The notes: a model not told the origin generated them from the sequence alone. Numbered from the stretch's first letter, positions 18,174-27,472 are shown. The stretch: DNA of 64,000 nt from JABDKJ01 sp964609215 (GCA_964609215.1 CAZSQZ010000014.1:1-64000); one strand, 5' to 3'. Program-made: numbers and translations.

Positions 18174-19466
18174 ATGGAGCTACTGAAAAAACATAATCTT
18201 TACGGGAGAGGTCTGATAGAAATCAAGACCAAAACGCTAATCAATAGGTACAATGAAGCCTTGAACATGTTAGGAATTGAACCTACACAACTCAAGAACT
18301 TTACCATTGATGGTTGGGGTTGGTCTCCGGAGATTGCTATTGAAAAAGACAATGACTATTACCTTTCTCATGGCCTTGCCAATCCCTATTCAATTATCCT
18401 AACTCCTGAACAAAAGAAGGTATCTGTTTACCTTCCTTATCATTCATTTGACAAATACATTGTTCAAAGCATTTTTGAGCAAATGAGAGATCAAATTCAT
18501 GAGTTAACAATGCGAACAGCCATCATTGTTGAGTGCGATCAAGAAGTCTCTTCCTATCGTTCTCCAGAGGATTTGTTGGGAATTGAATACTTCACACTGC
18601 GCTTTACCAGTGTAGATAAACTCTCTGAAGCAAAGGAATTTCAATTGGCTTTGGAAAGAAAATTCTATGATGACGAGTATGCATGGGCAGATAAGGAGCT
18701 GCGTGATCAATTGAGAAGAAGTTATCGAAAACATGGCGTTCTTTCTAACAAGAAGTTTCTAATGCCACCGCTTGCCTTTAAGGAAATTGACAATTTCTAT
18801 ACACGAGCATTTGATGGTGTATTTTTACTTAGAAAAATTGGAGGCCTCACCAAACCATTGCTGATTTACAATAAGGAAAATGAAAAAGGAAAAGAAGTAA
18901 GTGGTCAGACTGCAACGCGGCACATGGAATACAATTTGAGCGATCCTAAACTATTGGATTATCTCCTAGAAAAAAATGTGGTAGGTGTCTATGGAGATGT
19001 CATTTTCCAACAAGTAGAGGATATTGAGCGTGTCATGTTCTTAGAGTTAGCAGAATTGATATTCAAAGATGAACCAGATACCGATTTAAATGGCTTATCA
19101 GACCCCCAGATGAGACAGCGTATCAATAAATATGCACAGTCAGGAGAACTCAGCGACACTTATTTTGAATTAGAAACTGTTGTAAATGATTTGAAGAGAG
19201 GGCAAATAATTAAGTTGGGAAGATTACCAAAAGATGCCTTCAACAAACTTATACGCCCCAACCCTGAATTGTCTTATATGGACACCAGACTCATTTGGAG
19301 GATTCTATTGAAGATAGACTCATTTGATTTTTTCAGATTATACGTTTACGACAAAGAAGAATTTTTTAAGCACTATACAACATGGTCTCAAGCAAAGAAA
19401 GAATGGACAGTAAATTACATTCATCCTCGTTATAAGACCTTTTTAGAAATGAAAAAAACACAATAA
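18174..19466 (+). CDS. Uncharacterised protein of the AAA/EcsC operon
   Basis: 430 residues, soluble, with no signal peptide. It may belong to a Bacteroidota domain of unknown function (DUF6638-like), but I cannot confirm that from memory. The N-terminus (LLKKHNLYGRGLIEIKT) is followed by a domain rich in aromatic residues (FTIDGWGWSPEIA). The middle contains an R-rich helix (LRDQLRRSYRKHG) and the C-terminal half is helical. No catalytic motif is visible. It begins 7 bases after the ATPase and ends 1 base before the next gene, so it is firmly part of the operon. Confidence 0.7.
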   Translation: MELLKKHNLYGRGLIEIKTKTLINRYNEALNMLGIEPTQLKNFTIDGWGWSPEIAIEKDNDYYLSHGLANPYSIILTPEQKKVSVYLPYHSFDKYIVQSIFEQMRDQIHELTMRTAIIVECDQEVSSYRSPEDLLGIEYFTLRFTSVDKLSEAKEFQLALERKFYDDEYAWADKELRDQLRRSYRKHGVLSNKKFLMPPLAFKEIDNFYTRAFDGVFLLRKIGGLTKPLLIYNKENEKGKEVSGQTATRHMEYNLSDPKLLDYLLEKNVVGVYGDVIFQQVEDIERVMFLELAELIFKDEPDTDLNGLSDPQMRQRINKYAQSGELSDTYFELETVVNDLKRGQIIKLGRLPKDAFNKLIRPNPELSYMDTRLIWRILLKIDSFDFFRLYVYDKEEFFKHYTTWSQAKKEWTVNYIHPRYKTFLEMKKTQ

Positions 19467-19467
19467 T

Positions 19468-20070
19468 ATGAACTTTAACGCCCTCATTGAATTTATCATT
19501 TTAGCTGGTGGATCCTTTTTTATTTTCATGTTCTTGGCCTATAGAGACGCAATAAGAACCAAAAAACCAAAGGGACCTTTAGCCTCATTGTTAAATAATT
19601 TTAAAGGTTGGGAATATGAAGATGAAAATGGAGTGAAAGGAATTTTATTCAGGCAACCATTTTGGATTAAATTATTGATTGCTCTAATTTCTGCATTATT
19701 AATAAGAATTGTATTTGACATTTTCTTTGACTTTAAATCTACCAGCGGAAACTGGGGCATTCTTACAGGATATACTGGATGGCTTCTTATGTCTGTGGTC
19801 ATATACTTTGGAATGTTTATGTCCTACCTATGGCCCAACGTTAAAAGCAAAATTGTCACTATTAAAGATGACACATTAAAAAAAGGAAACGAGGCTATTG
19901 AAAATAGCAAGGCAGGTTTAGAAAAAATTCATGAAGAAGCAGTCTCTAAAAAAGACCAAATCGTGGAGGAAGTAAAAGAGGTGAAAGAAAAAATAGTAGA
20001 ACCCAAAGAAACTCCAAAGCCAAAGAAAAAAGACGATCCTGATGACATTATCAACGAATATTTAGGATAA
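19468..20070 (+). CDS. Small membrane protein with cytoplasmic coiled coil
   Basis: 200 residues. Three hydrophobic helices lie at about 5-25, 68-90 and 98-122, and then a highly charged helix (about 130-180) carries heptads of K and E. The protein ends in KPKKKDDPDDIINEYLG. The acidic end finishing in LG resembles the NEELSDMLG tail of the first operon gene, which hints that both tails dock on a common partner such as the AAA ATPase. It is not recognised as a known family. It is packed one base from both neighbours. Confidence 0.7.
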   Translation: MNFNALIEFIILAGGSFFIFMFLAYRDAIRTKKPKGPLASLLNNFKGWEYEDENGVKGILFRQPFWIKLLIALISALLIRIVFDIFFDFKSTSGNWGILTGYTGWLLMSVVIYFGMFMSYLWPNVKSKIVTIKDDTLKKGNEAIENSKAGLEKIHEEAVSKKDQIVEEVKEVKEKIVEPKETPKPKKKDDPDDIINEYLG

Positions 20071-20071
20071 T

Positions 20072-21826
20072 ATGAAAGTGACTATTAACTCCGAAGAAGA
20101 GGTAAAAAAGAAACGTTCTTATAATCCTTTAAAGTGGTATAAAGCTCAATTTAAAAAGAGAGGTCCATTAGTTAAATTATTGCTTATTCTGCTTCCTTTT
20201 CTTTTCATTTATTTCCTGATAACAGGGAGAGGTGACTATCAGCCCTTACTTATTTATGTTCGCATTTATTGGCCACTAATCATTATTAGCCTCTTAATCA
20301 TCTATCTCTTTTACAGAAGATTTGCAAAGGCACATCAATGGTATTTCAGAGCCATGTGGATAGGAATATTTCTTCTTTTTTGCGGCTTTCTATATCTCTG
20401 GGGAAATAGCATTTATGACTACGTAAGTTCTTACTACGTCTATAAAAAAAAGATTACGGTAGTAGAATTGGATAGACCTCCCATCTCTATTCACCCCAAG
20501 TTACAACCACAATTTGTAGTTGAATCTTATTTCAAAGAGACCATGAACAACAACCGCCAACCTACGCCTCCGAGAACATGGTTAGATCCTGTTTCCGGAG
20601 AGCAATACTGGACAGGTTGGACGGAATCAGGAAATTATTTTTGGCAGAGATTAGATGGGAATGTCTCTGAGTTTATCCAAAGCAATGTGCAAAATCCCTC
20701 CCCTGTTCTGGATGACAAGGAAAGGTTTGAAGTAGACTTTCAAGTGGGTAGAAACCTCATCTTTTCTCGAAATATTCAGAGAGCTGCAAGAAAAAAATTA
20801 TCGCTCTTACAGATGTTCAATTCTGAGGTGTCTGATATGGTCATTGGCATGAAGGATAATAATGGCAATCTCTATCAAGTCGTTCCCATTCTTACTTGGA
20901 AGGGCATTCTCTTTCCCCAACCTGCCTTTGGCGGAGTGATGCTTTTTGATAGTTCGGACACACCTTATTTTGAATTGTTATTTTCAGGAAAGGGAAAATT
21001 CCTTTCAGCAGAAGAAGTTAAAAATACTCCTTGGCTAAAGCATCAAGCACTTTTGGATGACAAAACAGTAAACTACTTTGGAGAATCCTTGCGGTTTAAA
21101 TATGGCTTCACTTCTGGGCTTCCTGGTAACCATGAAAACGATCACCGCATTCCACAATTGAAAAGAGAATTTTCAAGTCTACCAGTAATCGAACAGTTCG
21201 ATTTTAAGAATACCAATGCGAATGATGCAGGTTCTGGATTATTCTATTGGTTGGAACTAGAACCCTACGATTCAACAAAGTATGGACTCTCCATGGAGGT
21301 CTTTATACCTGGCTCCAATACAGATACGATCTATGTGTATGATCGCGTAGGAAATATAGAAAGAAGTGGTTATAAAGGCATGAGTGTTATTGCTGAAAAA
21401 ATCATGGAGGATGACAAGAGTTATAATTGGGTTGGTCGAGAAGGAGGAACATTTATTCCGGGAGGAGAAAGGCCCTATTACACCTATGTTTTTCCAGAAG
21501 ATGAAGAACCCGAGATGTTTTACTTAACCAACATTTTAACCTTAAGAGGTGAGAATAGAGAAAGCACTTCAACAAAGGCAGAGCTCTATCTCATTCATGC
21601 CAAATTTGATGACATTATCATTCTGTTAAAAGACGATGATGTATATCCTGAAAATTGGTCCAAGAAAATTCAAGAACGCGTTTTAACGCAACGCAGACTT
21701 ATGCGAAGAGATCAGGTTCAGGACACCAGTATTATCCATGACGAACCAGATGGCCTTGGTGAATCAACTATGGATAGTCTCAAAATCCCTAATGATTCTA
21801 TTCCATTAAATGACAGTATTCAATGA
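20072..21826 (+). CDS. Membrane protein with large periplasmic domain, AAA/EcsC operon
   Basis: 584 residues. A basic N-terminus (KKKRSYNPLKWYKAQFKKRG) precedes three membrane helices at about 34-52, 65-85 and 95-113. After these comes a domain of about 430 residues, predicted periplasmic by the positive-inside rule, rich in beta strands and aromatic residues. The C-terminus is acidic and serine-rich. No family was recognised. It could be the membrane-embedded sensor or anchor of the system. Its last four bases (ATGA) overlap the EcsC start, so translation is coupled. Confidence 0.7.
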   Translation: MKVTINSEEEVKKKRSYNPLKWYKAQFKKRGPLVKLLLILLPFLFIYFLITGRGDYQPLLIYVRIYWPLIIISLLIIYLFYRRFAKAHQWYFRAMWIGIFLLFCGFLYLWGNSIYDYVSSYYVYKKKITVVELDRPPISIHPKLQPQFVVESYFKETMNNNRQPTPPRTWLDPVSGEQYWTGWTESGNYFWQRLDGNVSEFIQSNVQNPSPVLDDKERFEVDFQVGRNLIFSRNIQRAARKKLSLLQMFNSEVSDMVIGMKDNNGNLYQVVPILTWKGILFPQPAFGGVMLFDSSDTPYFELLFSGKGKFLSAEEVKNTPWLKHQALLDDKTVNYFGESLRFKYGFTSGLPGNHENDHRIPQLKREFSSLPVIEQFDFKNTNANDAGSGLFYWLELEPYDSTKYGLSMEVFIPGSNTDTIYVYDRVGNIERSGYKGMSVIAEKIMEDDKSYNWVGREGGTFIPGGERPYYTYVFPEDEEPEMFYLTNILTLRGENRESTSTKAELYLIHAKFDDIIILLKDDDVYPENWSKKIQERVLTQRRLMRRDQVQDTSIIHDEPDGLGESTMDSLKIPNDSIPLNDSIQ

Positions 21827-22629
21827 GTGTTTTGCAACACAGCAAGTTTAGCAGCGAAGATTTAGATATCATAAGAGAGGCCAAAGAACGTATTGTAAAA
21901 ATGAGTTTGGCGGCCAGAATATCCAGCTTCATTGGAACTCCCGTGGAGGCGGTTATGGATAACCTTCCAGATAAATGGTCGGATAAAGTTATGACCGCTA
22001 CAACCACTGCTTTAACTAAAGCAGCTGATGTTGCAATCTTTACCATGAAGGATAAGGAAGCATCAAAATCCTCAGATTTTTTACACAAAATTGGTGTTGC
22101 TGTTACTGGTGGCGTGGGCGGTGCAATTGGCATAGGAGCGCTCTTGGTTGAATTACCCATTTCCACTACTTTAATGGTTCGGTCTATTGCTGATATTGCC
22201 AGAAGTGAAGGAGAAAAAATTGAAGAAGTAGAAACGCGTTTAGCTTGCATGGAAGTTTTCGCTTTGGGCGGCCCGGGAATGGGTGATGACGGATCCGAAT
22301 CTGGTTATTTTGCAGTAAGAGCCTCGCTTAATGCGGCCATGGTTTCTCTTGCAAAATCTATTGCAGAACATGGAATAAAAGGCTCAGGTGCTCCCTTGGT
22401 TGTAAAATTCATTACCAGTGTTGCAGAACGCTTTAGTATCGTTATTACTCAAAAAGCTGCAGCTCAGGCTATACCTGTAGTTGGAGCAGTTGGAGGAGCA
22501 GCGGTAAACACTATTTTCATTTCACACTTTCAAGATATCGCCAGAGGACACTTTACGATAAGAAGGTTAGAAAGGAAATATGGAAAGGAATTGGTGAAAG
22601 AAGTTTATGATTCTATTGTTGTTAAATGA
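21823..22629 (+). CDS. EcsC-family protein
   Basis: 268 residues. The region from about 60 to 250 matches the EcsC family: a glycine-rich VAVTGGVGGAIGIGALLVELPISTTLMVRSIADIARSEGE segment, then LACMEVFALGG near residue 150, and a second hydrophobic pair near 220-245. EcsC-type proteins are membrane-associated with unclear biochemistry; in Bacillus ecsC sits with an ABC transporter, whereas here it closes the AAA operon. Its ATG overlaps the stop of the preceding gene. Confidence 0.85.
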   Translation: MSVLQHSKFSSEDLDIIREAKERIVKMSLAARISSFIGTPVEAVMDNLPDKWSDKVMTATTTALTKAADVAIFTMKDKEASKSSDFLHKIGVAVTGGVGGAIGIGALLVELPISTTLMVRSIADIARSEGEKIEEVETRLACMEVFALGGPGMGDDGSESGYFAVRASLNAAMVSLAKSIAEHGIKGSGAPLVVKFITSVAERFSIVITQKAAAQAIPVVGAVGGAAVNTIFISHFQDIARGHFTIRRLERKYGKELVKEVYDSIVVK

Positions 22630-22734
22630 GTTTTGCCCCTCGGCTACGCTTGGGGTGAAAGTTTTGAATGTTTGTTTAATTTATCTTTTGAGTCCTATTA
22701 ACATTATTTACTTATCAACTATAACCGAGAAAAC

Positions 22735-23586
22735 TTGCTGAAATTTTACTTAAAAGTATCTCGTCCCGGATTATGGTTTGCTGCCATTTGGCTCTATCTG
22801 CTTCCAACTGGGCAGATGCCTGAGCTTTTGCATTCATGGGAATTTTGGTACGGCTTATTTTATGTTACTTTCCCTTTAAATTTTATTGTCTATGGCTGGA
22901 ATGATAGTGTAGACTTTGAAACCGACCGACATAATGAACGAAAAGATTCATTTTGGTTTGGCGCAAGAGGAACAAAAGAACAATTACAAAAACTATGGAA
23001 ACCCATTGTCATTTCTCAAGTCATTTTCTTTACCCCTCTTCTCTTTTTTGCTTCATGGAAAATAATATTGGTCTATGCGGGTTTCATTTTAATCAATGGT
23101 TTATATAACCTTCCCAAACATGGTTTACGATCCATACCTCCTTTAGAATTAATTGCACAAGTTGGTTATCTCTTGATTGTCCCATTGAGCATTTTCATCA
23201 ATGATGTTGAGCAGATTCTTTGGTTAACCTATATCTATCTTTTGCTCTTTGCCTGGCAATCTCACTTAATTGGTGAAGTCATGGATATTGAACCCGACCG
23301 CAAGGCAGGCCGCAGAACTACGGCTACCCTTCTAGGAATGAAAGGAAGCAAAACACTCATCATCTTTATTGTTGCAATTGAAGTGGCACTCATGTATTTT
23401 GTCTATCAAGAATTTATTTTTGGTTCCATTCTGGCTTGTGGTCTTCTCTGGTTAATGATTGATTTGTTCTTTGTATTTAAAACGGAGAACTACACCTATA
23501 CTCAAATGAAACTATTTGCTATTCTATCCAACTTAGTTGCTTTGGCAAGTATGATTTATGTCTGGTATTCTGGGTGTTTGATTTAA
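22735..23586 (+). CDS. UbiA-family prenyltransferase
   Basis: 283 residues from a TTG start at 22735 (no ATG nearby). Eight or nine membrane helices are visible. Both Asp-rich motifs of the UbiA superfamily are present: NDSVDFETD near residue 60 and GEVMDIEPDRKAGR near residue 180, which bind the Mg-prenyl diphosphate. The superfamily includes quinone, heme O, chlorophyll, lycopene-elongating and archaeal-type ether-lipid (DGGGP synthase) enzymes. The acceptor cannot be decided; no menaquinone or carotenoid gene lies next to it. The 105-bp gap before it separates it from the AAA/EcsC operon. Confidence 0.87.
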   Translation: MLKFYLKVSRPGLWFAAIWLYLLPTGQMPELLHSWEFWYGLFYVTFPLNFIVYGWNDSVDFETDRHNERKDSFWFGARGTKEQLQKLWKPIVISQVIFFTPLLFFASWKIILVYAGFILINGLYNLPKHGLRSIPPLELIAQVGYLLIVPLSIFINDVEQILWLTYIYLLLFAWQSHLIGEVMDIEPDRKAGRRTTATLLGMKGSKTLIIFIVAIEVALMYFVYQEFIFGSILACGLLWLMIDLFFVFKTENYTYTQMKLFAILSNLVALASMIYVWYSGCLI

Positions 23587-23624
23587 TCCCGTTAAACGCT
23601 TATTTTAATCCCAAATTCACCAAA

Positions 23625-23978
23625 ATGTCAAAAAGCTACGAGGAACTCTTGGACTACTCCAAAAAAATCATTGAAAGAGGTGATGGATATCGCGCCTTGA
23701 AGTCCTATCTGGCTGCAAATTGCAATAACTTAAAATGGCGAGAGGAAATTCTTAGTGAAACAAAAAAGTTTGACAATCAAATGAATCAAAAAATGGGCTT
23801 GTTAAGTCGCTTTGAAAATAGAAATAGAGAGAAATCATTAAAAGTTTATTTAAGCCTAATAGCCTTGTTTATTATCTTAATTTGGTTGCTAAGAGTTTTG
23901 GAAACACCATCAGCAAAATTCATAGCAACTTCAATAATAATTGCTGGAGCATATTTGCTTTTTAAAAAGAAAAAATAA
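23625..23978 (+). CDS. Small membrane protein of unknown function
   Basis: 117 residues from ATG 23625; a longer start at 23574 would overlap the prenyltransferase. The first 70 residues are a charged helical region (SYEELLDYSKKIIERGDGY), followed by two adjacent hydrophobic helices (about 73-90 and 95-112) and a lysine-only end. It is probably an inner-membrane protein with a cytoplasmic head. Not recognised. Confidence 0.6.
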   Translation: MSKSYEELLDYSKKIIERGDGYRALKSYLAANCNNLKWREEILSETKKFDNQMNQKMGLLSRFENRNREKSLKVYLSLIALFIILIWLLRVLETPSAKFIATSIIIAGAYLLFKKKK

Positions 23979-24006
23979 TAACCTCATAATCAATAACCTT
24001 ATCAAG

Positions 24007-24759
24007 ATGAATAACTCGCACTTAATTAAAAGAATACTCGCATTTTCTATTCTGTTTCTTTCTTTCTCTTCCCATGCTCAAGTTGAAAATTTTGAAGGCC
24101 ATTGGGTTTTTGACAAAATGGGAGAAGAAAAAGAATTAGATGAAATAGGGAAAATGATGCTCGATAGTATCTTTTCAAAAATGACAATTACCATAGTCGA
24201 TAATAAAATAGAAACTTATTTCTTCGAAAAGACGGATCAGGGAACAATTAAACACAAAGAAGGTGACATCTATTCTGTAGAATCTATACATGGTGAAAAC
24301 TACACTATTTCACTTAGCAAGGTTGGAAAAAATAAAATAATCTACTCTATGTCACGTATGGTCGTTCAAATGAAAAAATCAAAGCTGGAAGCTAAAATAG
24401 AGCTTCAAAAAGGTCCACTGGATTTAGTTAAGGGTCTGGTCATTGATAAATCCATGTTATGTAAAAAATGGTTTCATAATGGAATGATTAAAGACGGTGT
24501 GGACAAGGGTATCATTTTAAAACACAACGAAAAAGAAAGAGTCAGTTATACCTTTGAAGAAAACGGGAATTTCACCAATAGAATGATTTTCGAGTCAACC
24601 ATCGAGGGAACTTGGAGTGCAGAGGATGATGGAAAAATACTCCTTATTACAACTGAAGATTTTGGAGATAAATTCAAGGTAATAAAACTCACCGATTCTG
24701 AATTACATTTGGTAAAAGGAACTACTGGGGACACTTTAAAATTTGTACTTGAATATTAA
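24007..24759 (+). CDS. Secreted lipocalin-like hypothetical protein
   Basis: 250 residues from ATG 24007. A signal peptide (about 1-22) ends in SHAQ. Two beta-rich halves each begin with a W-containing strand (FEGHWVFDKMG and CKKWFHNGM) and the second contains GTWSAEDDGKILLITT, like the small lipocalin-like domains common in Bacteroidota secreted proteins. The tandem arrangement suggests duplication of the fold. No ligand can be predicted. Confidence 0.65.
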   Translation: MNNSHLIKRILAFSILFLSFSSHAQVENFEGHWVFDKMGEEKELDEIGKMMLDSIFSKMTITIVDNKIETYFFEKTDQGTIKHKEGDIYSVESIHGENYTISLSKVGKNKIIYSMSRMVVQMKKSKLEAKIELQKGPLDLVKGLVIDKSMLCKKWFHNGMIKDGVDKGIILKHNEKERVSYTFEENGNFTNRMIFESTIEGTWSAEDDGKILLITTEDFGDKFKVIKLTDSELHLVKGTTGDTLKFVLEY

Positions 24760-24768
24760 TTTTCTGAA

Positions 24769-25224
24769 ATGGAAAAAGTAGCCAAAACCCAAATGCTCAT
24801 TAGAAAACCCATAACCGAGGTTTTCAATGCATTCATAGATCCTGAAATAACATCTAAGTTTTGGTTTACTCTTGGTTCAGGAAAACTAGAAAAAGGTAAA
24901 AAACTCATCTGGAGGTGGGAAATGTATCAACTCAACGTACCTCTTATAGTTAAAGACATTGTAGAGAATGAAAAAATTCTAATAGAATGGGGAGAAGGTG
25001 ATATGATTTCAAAAGTAGAATGGAAATTTCAGGAGTTATCAAAAAATCGAACTTTCGTTGAAATTATCAATTCAGATTTCAAAGGAATGGAAGAAGAAAA
25101 AATTTCCAAAGTCATGGATTCAGTTGAAGGCTTCACTCTTGTATTAGCCGGAGTCAAAGCATGGCTGGAACATGGTGTACAACTAAATTTAATTGAAGAT
25201 AAATTCCCGAAAGAACTGATGTAA
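24769..25224 (+). CDS. SRPBCC-domain protein (AHSA1-like)
   Basis: 151 residues. It opens with the START/Bet v1-type edge (TQMLIRKPITEVFNAFIDPEITSKFW), then the AHSA1-like strands LIWRWEMY and SKVEWKFQEL, and the closing helix GFTLVLAGVKAWLEHG. This fold binds small hydrophobic ligands or helps Hsp90-type chaperones; AHSA1-like bacterial proteins often have no known role. It starts 9 bases after the lipocalin-like gene and may share its transcript. Confidence 0.85.
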   Translation: MEKVAKTQMLIRKPITEVFNAFIDPEITSKFWFTLGSGKLEKGKKLIWRWEMYQLNVPLIVKDIVENEKILIEWGEGDMISKVEWKFQELSKNRTFVEIINSDFKGMEEEKISKVMDSVEGFTLVLAGVKAWLEHGVQLNLIEDKFPKELM

Positions 25225-25253
25225 ATTGTTCTTAGAATTTCTAAAATCTTTAA

Positions 25254-25787
25254 ATGTCATTCTATCAAAAAATAGCAGATACTGGATCAAAATTCATTTC
25301 CAAACCCAAGTTATTCAAATATGGTTTCAATCTTTCTCCCATGTATAGAAGATCAACAGCGCGAATAATTTCTGTTTCAGATGATTTGTTAAATGTTAGG
25401 ATAAAACTCCCTATCAATTACAAGAATAGAAACTATGTCAATTCCATTTTTGGTGGCAGTATGTTTTCTGCGGTTGACCCTATTCCAATGGTTCAATTGA
25501 TCAATATTTTGGGAAAAGATTTTGTGGTCTGGGACAAGGCTGCTGAGGTATTTTTTAAAAGACCCGCCAAAGAAGATTTATATGCAGATTTCTCCTTCGA
25601 TCAAAAGACCATTGAAGAGATAAAAGAAAGAGCTTTAAAGGAAAATGAGTTTGAAATGGTGAAAAACACAAAGCTCACTAATAAGGATGGCAGCACGGTT
25701 TTCTGCGAAGTGAACAAAACCATTTATATAGCGACAAAATCTTATTTTAAGGAAAAGAGAAAGCAAAAAAAGGCAGCTGGAAAATAA
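25254..25787 (+). CDS. DUF4442 hotdog-fold protein
   Basis: 177 residues. The NRNYVNSIFGGSMFSAVDPIPMVQL segment, with a helix after the glycine-rich turn, is the hotdog-fold pattern of the DUF4442/YiiD C-terminal-like family, which is related to acyl-CoA thioesterases. An aspartate (AVDP) lies where thioesterases place a catalytic acid. Activity on acyl-CoA is plausible but not shown. It converges with the TRIC-type channel gene with no spacer. Confidence 0.78.
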   Translation: MSFYQKIADTGSKFISKPKLFKYGFNLSPMYRRSTARIISVSDDLLNVRIKLPINYKNRNYVNSIFGGSMFSAVDPIPMVQLINILGKDFVVWDKAAEVFFKRPAKEDLYADFSFDQKTIEEIKERALKENEFEMVKNTKLTNKDGSTVFCEVNKTIYIATKSYFKEKRKQKKAAGK

Positions 25788-26396
25788 CTAACTTCCTTTA
25801 CTAAAATTTAAAGACCAGCCATATTTAATAGAAAGTGCTCTTATAATGAATACCGTCAGAAAAGCTAGAGAGATATTCAAATTGCGAAATTCTGAAATTT
25901 CTGCAAGTAAAATATAGACTAACCCACCTGCAAAACAAGCGGTAGCGTAAATTTCCTTTCTAAAAATTAAGGGAATTTCATTGGTTAACACATCCCGAAT
26001 CACTCCACCGAAACAAGCAGAAATTACTCCCATAATCAGACAAATCTCAACATTTAGACCTTTTGAAATAGCTACCTCAATTCCTAAAACAGTAAATAAT
26101 GCAATTCCAATAGTATCAAACAAGAACATGCTTTTTTTGAATGCCAAAACCTTATTCTTAAACAGGTAGGCAATAACATATCCTAAAATAACCACTAAAA
26201 AATAATAGCGATCATTCAACCAACTCACAGGAAATTCTCCAATCAATAAATCCCTGAGTGTACCACCTCCTACTGCGGTAATAAAACCAATGACCAAAGT
26301 ACCCACCAAATCAAACTTTTTCTGCAACGCAGTTATTACTCCAGAAATGGCAAAGACACAAGTTCCAAATAAATCAAGCGCGTAAATCCAAGTCAT
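25788..26396 (-). CDS. Trimeric intracellular cation channel (TRIC)-family protein
   Basis: 202 residues with seven hydrophobic helices in two similar halves. Each half carries the family glycine/charged signature: GGGTLRDLL near residue 40 and FGGVIRDVL near residue 128. These are the UPF0126/YadS-type bacterial TRIC homologues, which form trimeric monovalent cation pores. Proteins of this type have also been linked to glycine or ion movement. The ATG at 26396 gives the usual start before helix 1. Confidence 0.9.
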   Translation of the reverse strand: MTWIYALDLFGTCVFAISGVITALQKKFDLVGTLVIGFITAVGGGTLRDLLIGEFPVSWLNDRYYFLVVILGYVIAYLFKNKVLAFKKSMFLFDTIGIALFTVLGIEVAISKGLNVEICLIMGVISACFGGVIRDVLTNEIPLIFRKEIYATACFAGGLVYILLAEISEFRNLNISLAFLTVFIIRALSIKYGWSLNFSKGS

Positions 26397-26479
26397 TCGC
26401 TAATCTCATTTTGACATGCAAAATAATCTATTTCCCAGCAATTCTCTGCCATAAACATTCCTTTCTTATCTTCGCAATA

Positions 26480-27010
26480 ATGCAAAACAACGCGGTTCTT
26501 AAAAGCCTTCGATTCACTTTCCAATACAACGATACCAAGATGGTACAAATACTTAATCATGTTGGGTACCAATTGGAAAAAGAAGAAGTACGTGCCTGGT
26601 TAAGTCCATTGGAAGACAAAATACATAAGGAGATGAGTGATACAGAATTGGCACTTTTCTTAAATGCATTTATCATAGAAAAAAGAGGAAAGAAAGAAGG
26701 GCCGCAACCAGAACCTGAGAACAGCATTAACAATAATATCATCCTTAAAAAAATAAAGATAGCCTTGGCCCTGCGTTCTGAAGATATGCTGGAAATTTTT
26801 CGCCTTTCTAAAAAACCCATCAGTGCGCATGAGTTAGGAGATATGTTACGCAATCCCAAACAAAACAAATACAAGGCTTGCGGTGATCAGTACCTACGTA
26901 ATTTCATGACCGGACTTCAGATAAAATACAGGGATCATGAGGGTGTGAAAGACGAAATGAAGCATTCAGCTATTTTTAAGAAGTTGAAGATTAAGAGGGT
27001 GGATAAGTAA
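26480..27010 (+). CDS. DUF1456 family protein (YehS-like)
   Basis: 176 residues from ATG 26480 (MQNNAVLKSLRF); the longer frame back to 26411 adds unlikely sequence. Two tandem DUF1456 repeats occur: VLKSLRFTFQYNDTKMVQIL at the N-terminus and ILKKIKIALALRSEDMLEIF near residue 95, each followed by an AxL helix. The family is widespread but has no known biochemical role; its size and repeats match E. coli YehS. Confidence 0.88.
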   Translation: MQNNAVLKSLRFTFQYNDTKMVQILNHVGYQLEKEEVRAWLSPLEDKIHKEMSDTELALFLNAFIIEKRGKKEGPQPEPENSINNNIILKKIKIALALRSEDMLEIFRLSKKPISAHELGDMLRNPKQNKYKACGDQYLRNFMTGLQIKYRDHEGVKDEMKHSAIFKKLKIKRVDK

Positions 27011-27049
27011 TGTTTTATTAATTTAAGACCTCACTATTTAAAACAAAAC

Positions 27050-27472
27050 ATGAAAAAAATAATACTGCTTTTTACAATTATTTTGAGCACAAACTTTACA
27101 CAAGCGCAAAAAATAAAATTAAGCAAAGGAGATGTTCTCTCTGATGGAGAAAAAATAATGACTTATGAAAGAGAAGATTGGGGAACTCAGAAAATTCATC
27201 TCTTTGCTCTAGGCGATGGGGAAGAACAAATCTTAATGATTAAAAACCAAAATGAAACTCCCACCTATTACGATGATGATTATCTGCAAATAAAATTCCT
27301 GCCCTTTGGTAAAGAAGCAGAAATGAAATCTGTGAAAAGTTGGAAAGGCATTATTGCCTGGCTTCAAAAGCAAAATCTCTTTGACGAAAACGGAAAACTA
27401 ATCGAAGAAAAAGTGGATCTTTTTGTCAAAAATTATGATGAGAATATAACTAATCGCACCATTCGATACTAA
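27050..27472 (+). CDS. Secreted hypothetical protein
   Basis: 140 residues with a signal peptide ending in TQAQ (about residue 19), followed by a compact mixed domain with strands KIKLSKGDVLSDGEKIMTYE, EEQILMIKNQ and a W-containing helix SVKSWKGIIAWLQKQN. It probably lies in the periplasm. Not recognised. Upstream spacing of 39 bases suggests it may be transcribed with the DUF1456 gene. Confidence 0.6.
   Translation: MKKIILLFTIILSTNFTQAQKIKLSKGDVLSDGEKIMTYEREDWGTQKIHLFALGDGEEQILMIKNQNETPTYYDDDYLQIKFLPFGKEAEMKSVKSWKGIIAWLQKQNLFDENGKLIEEKVDLFVKNYDENITNRTIRY

Noticed and set aside
21798..22250. 150-codon frame antisense to EcsC
   Set aside because: It is contained within the well-supported EcsC gene on the other strand.
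22636..22660. Short GC-rich hairpin after the EcsC gene (CCCC...GGGG)
   Set aside because: The stem is only four to five pairs and there is no T run, so it cannot be called a terminator or REP element.
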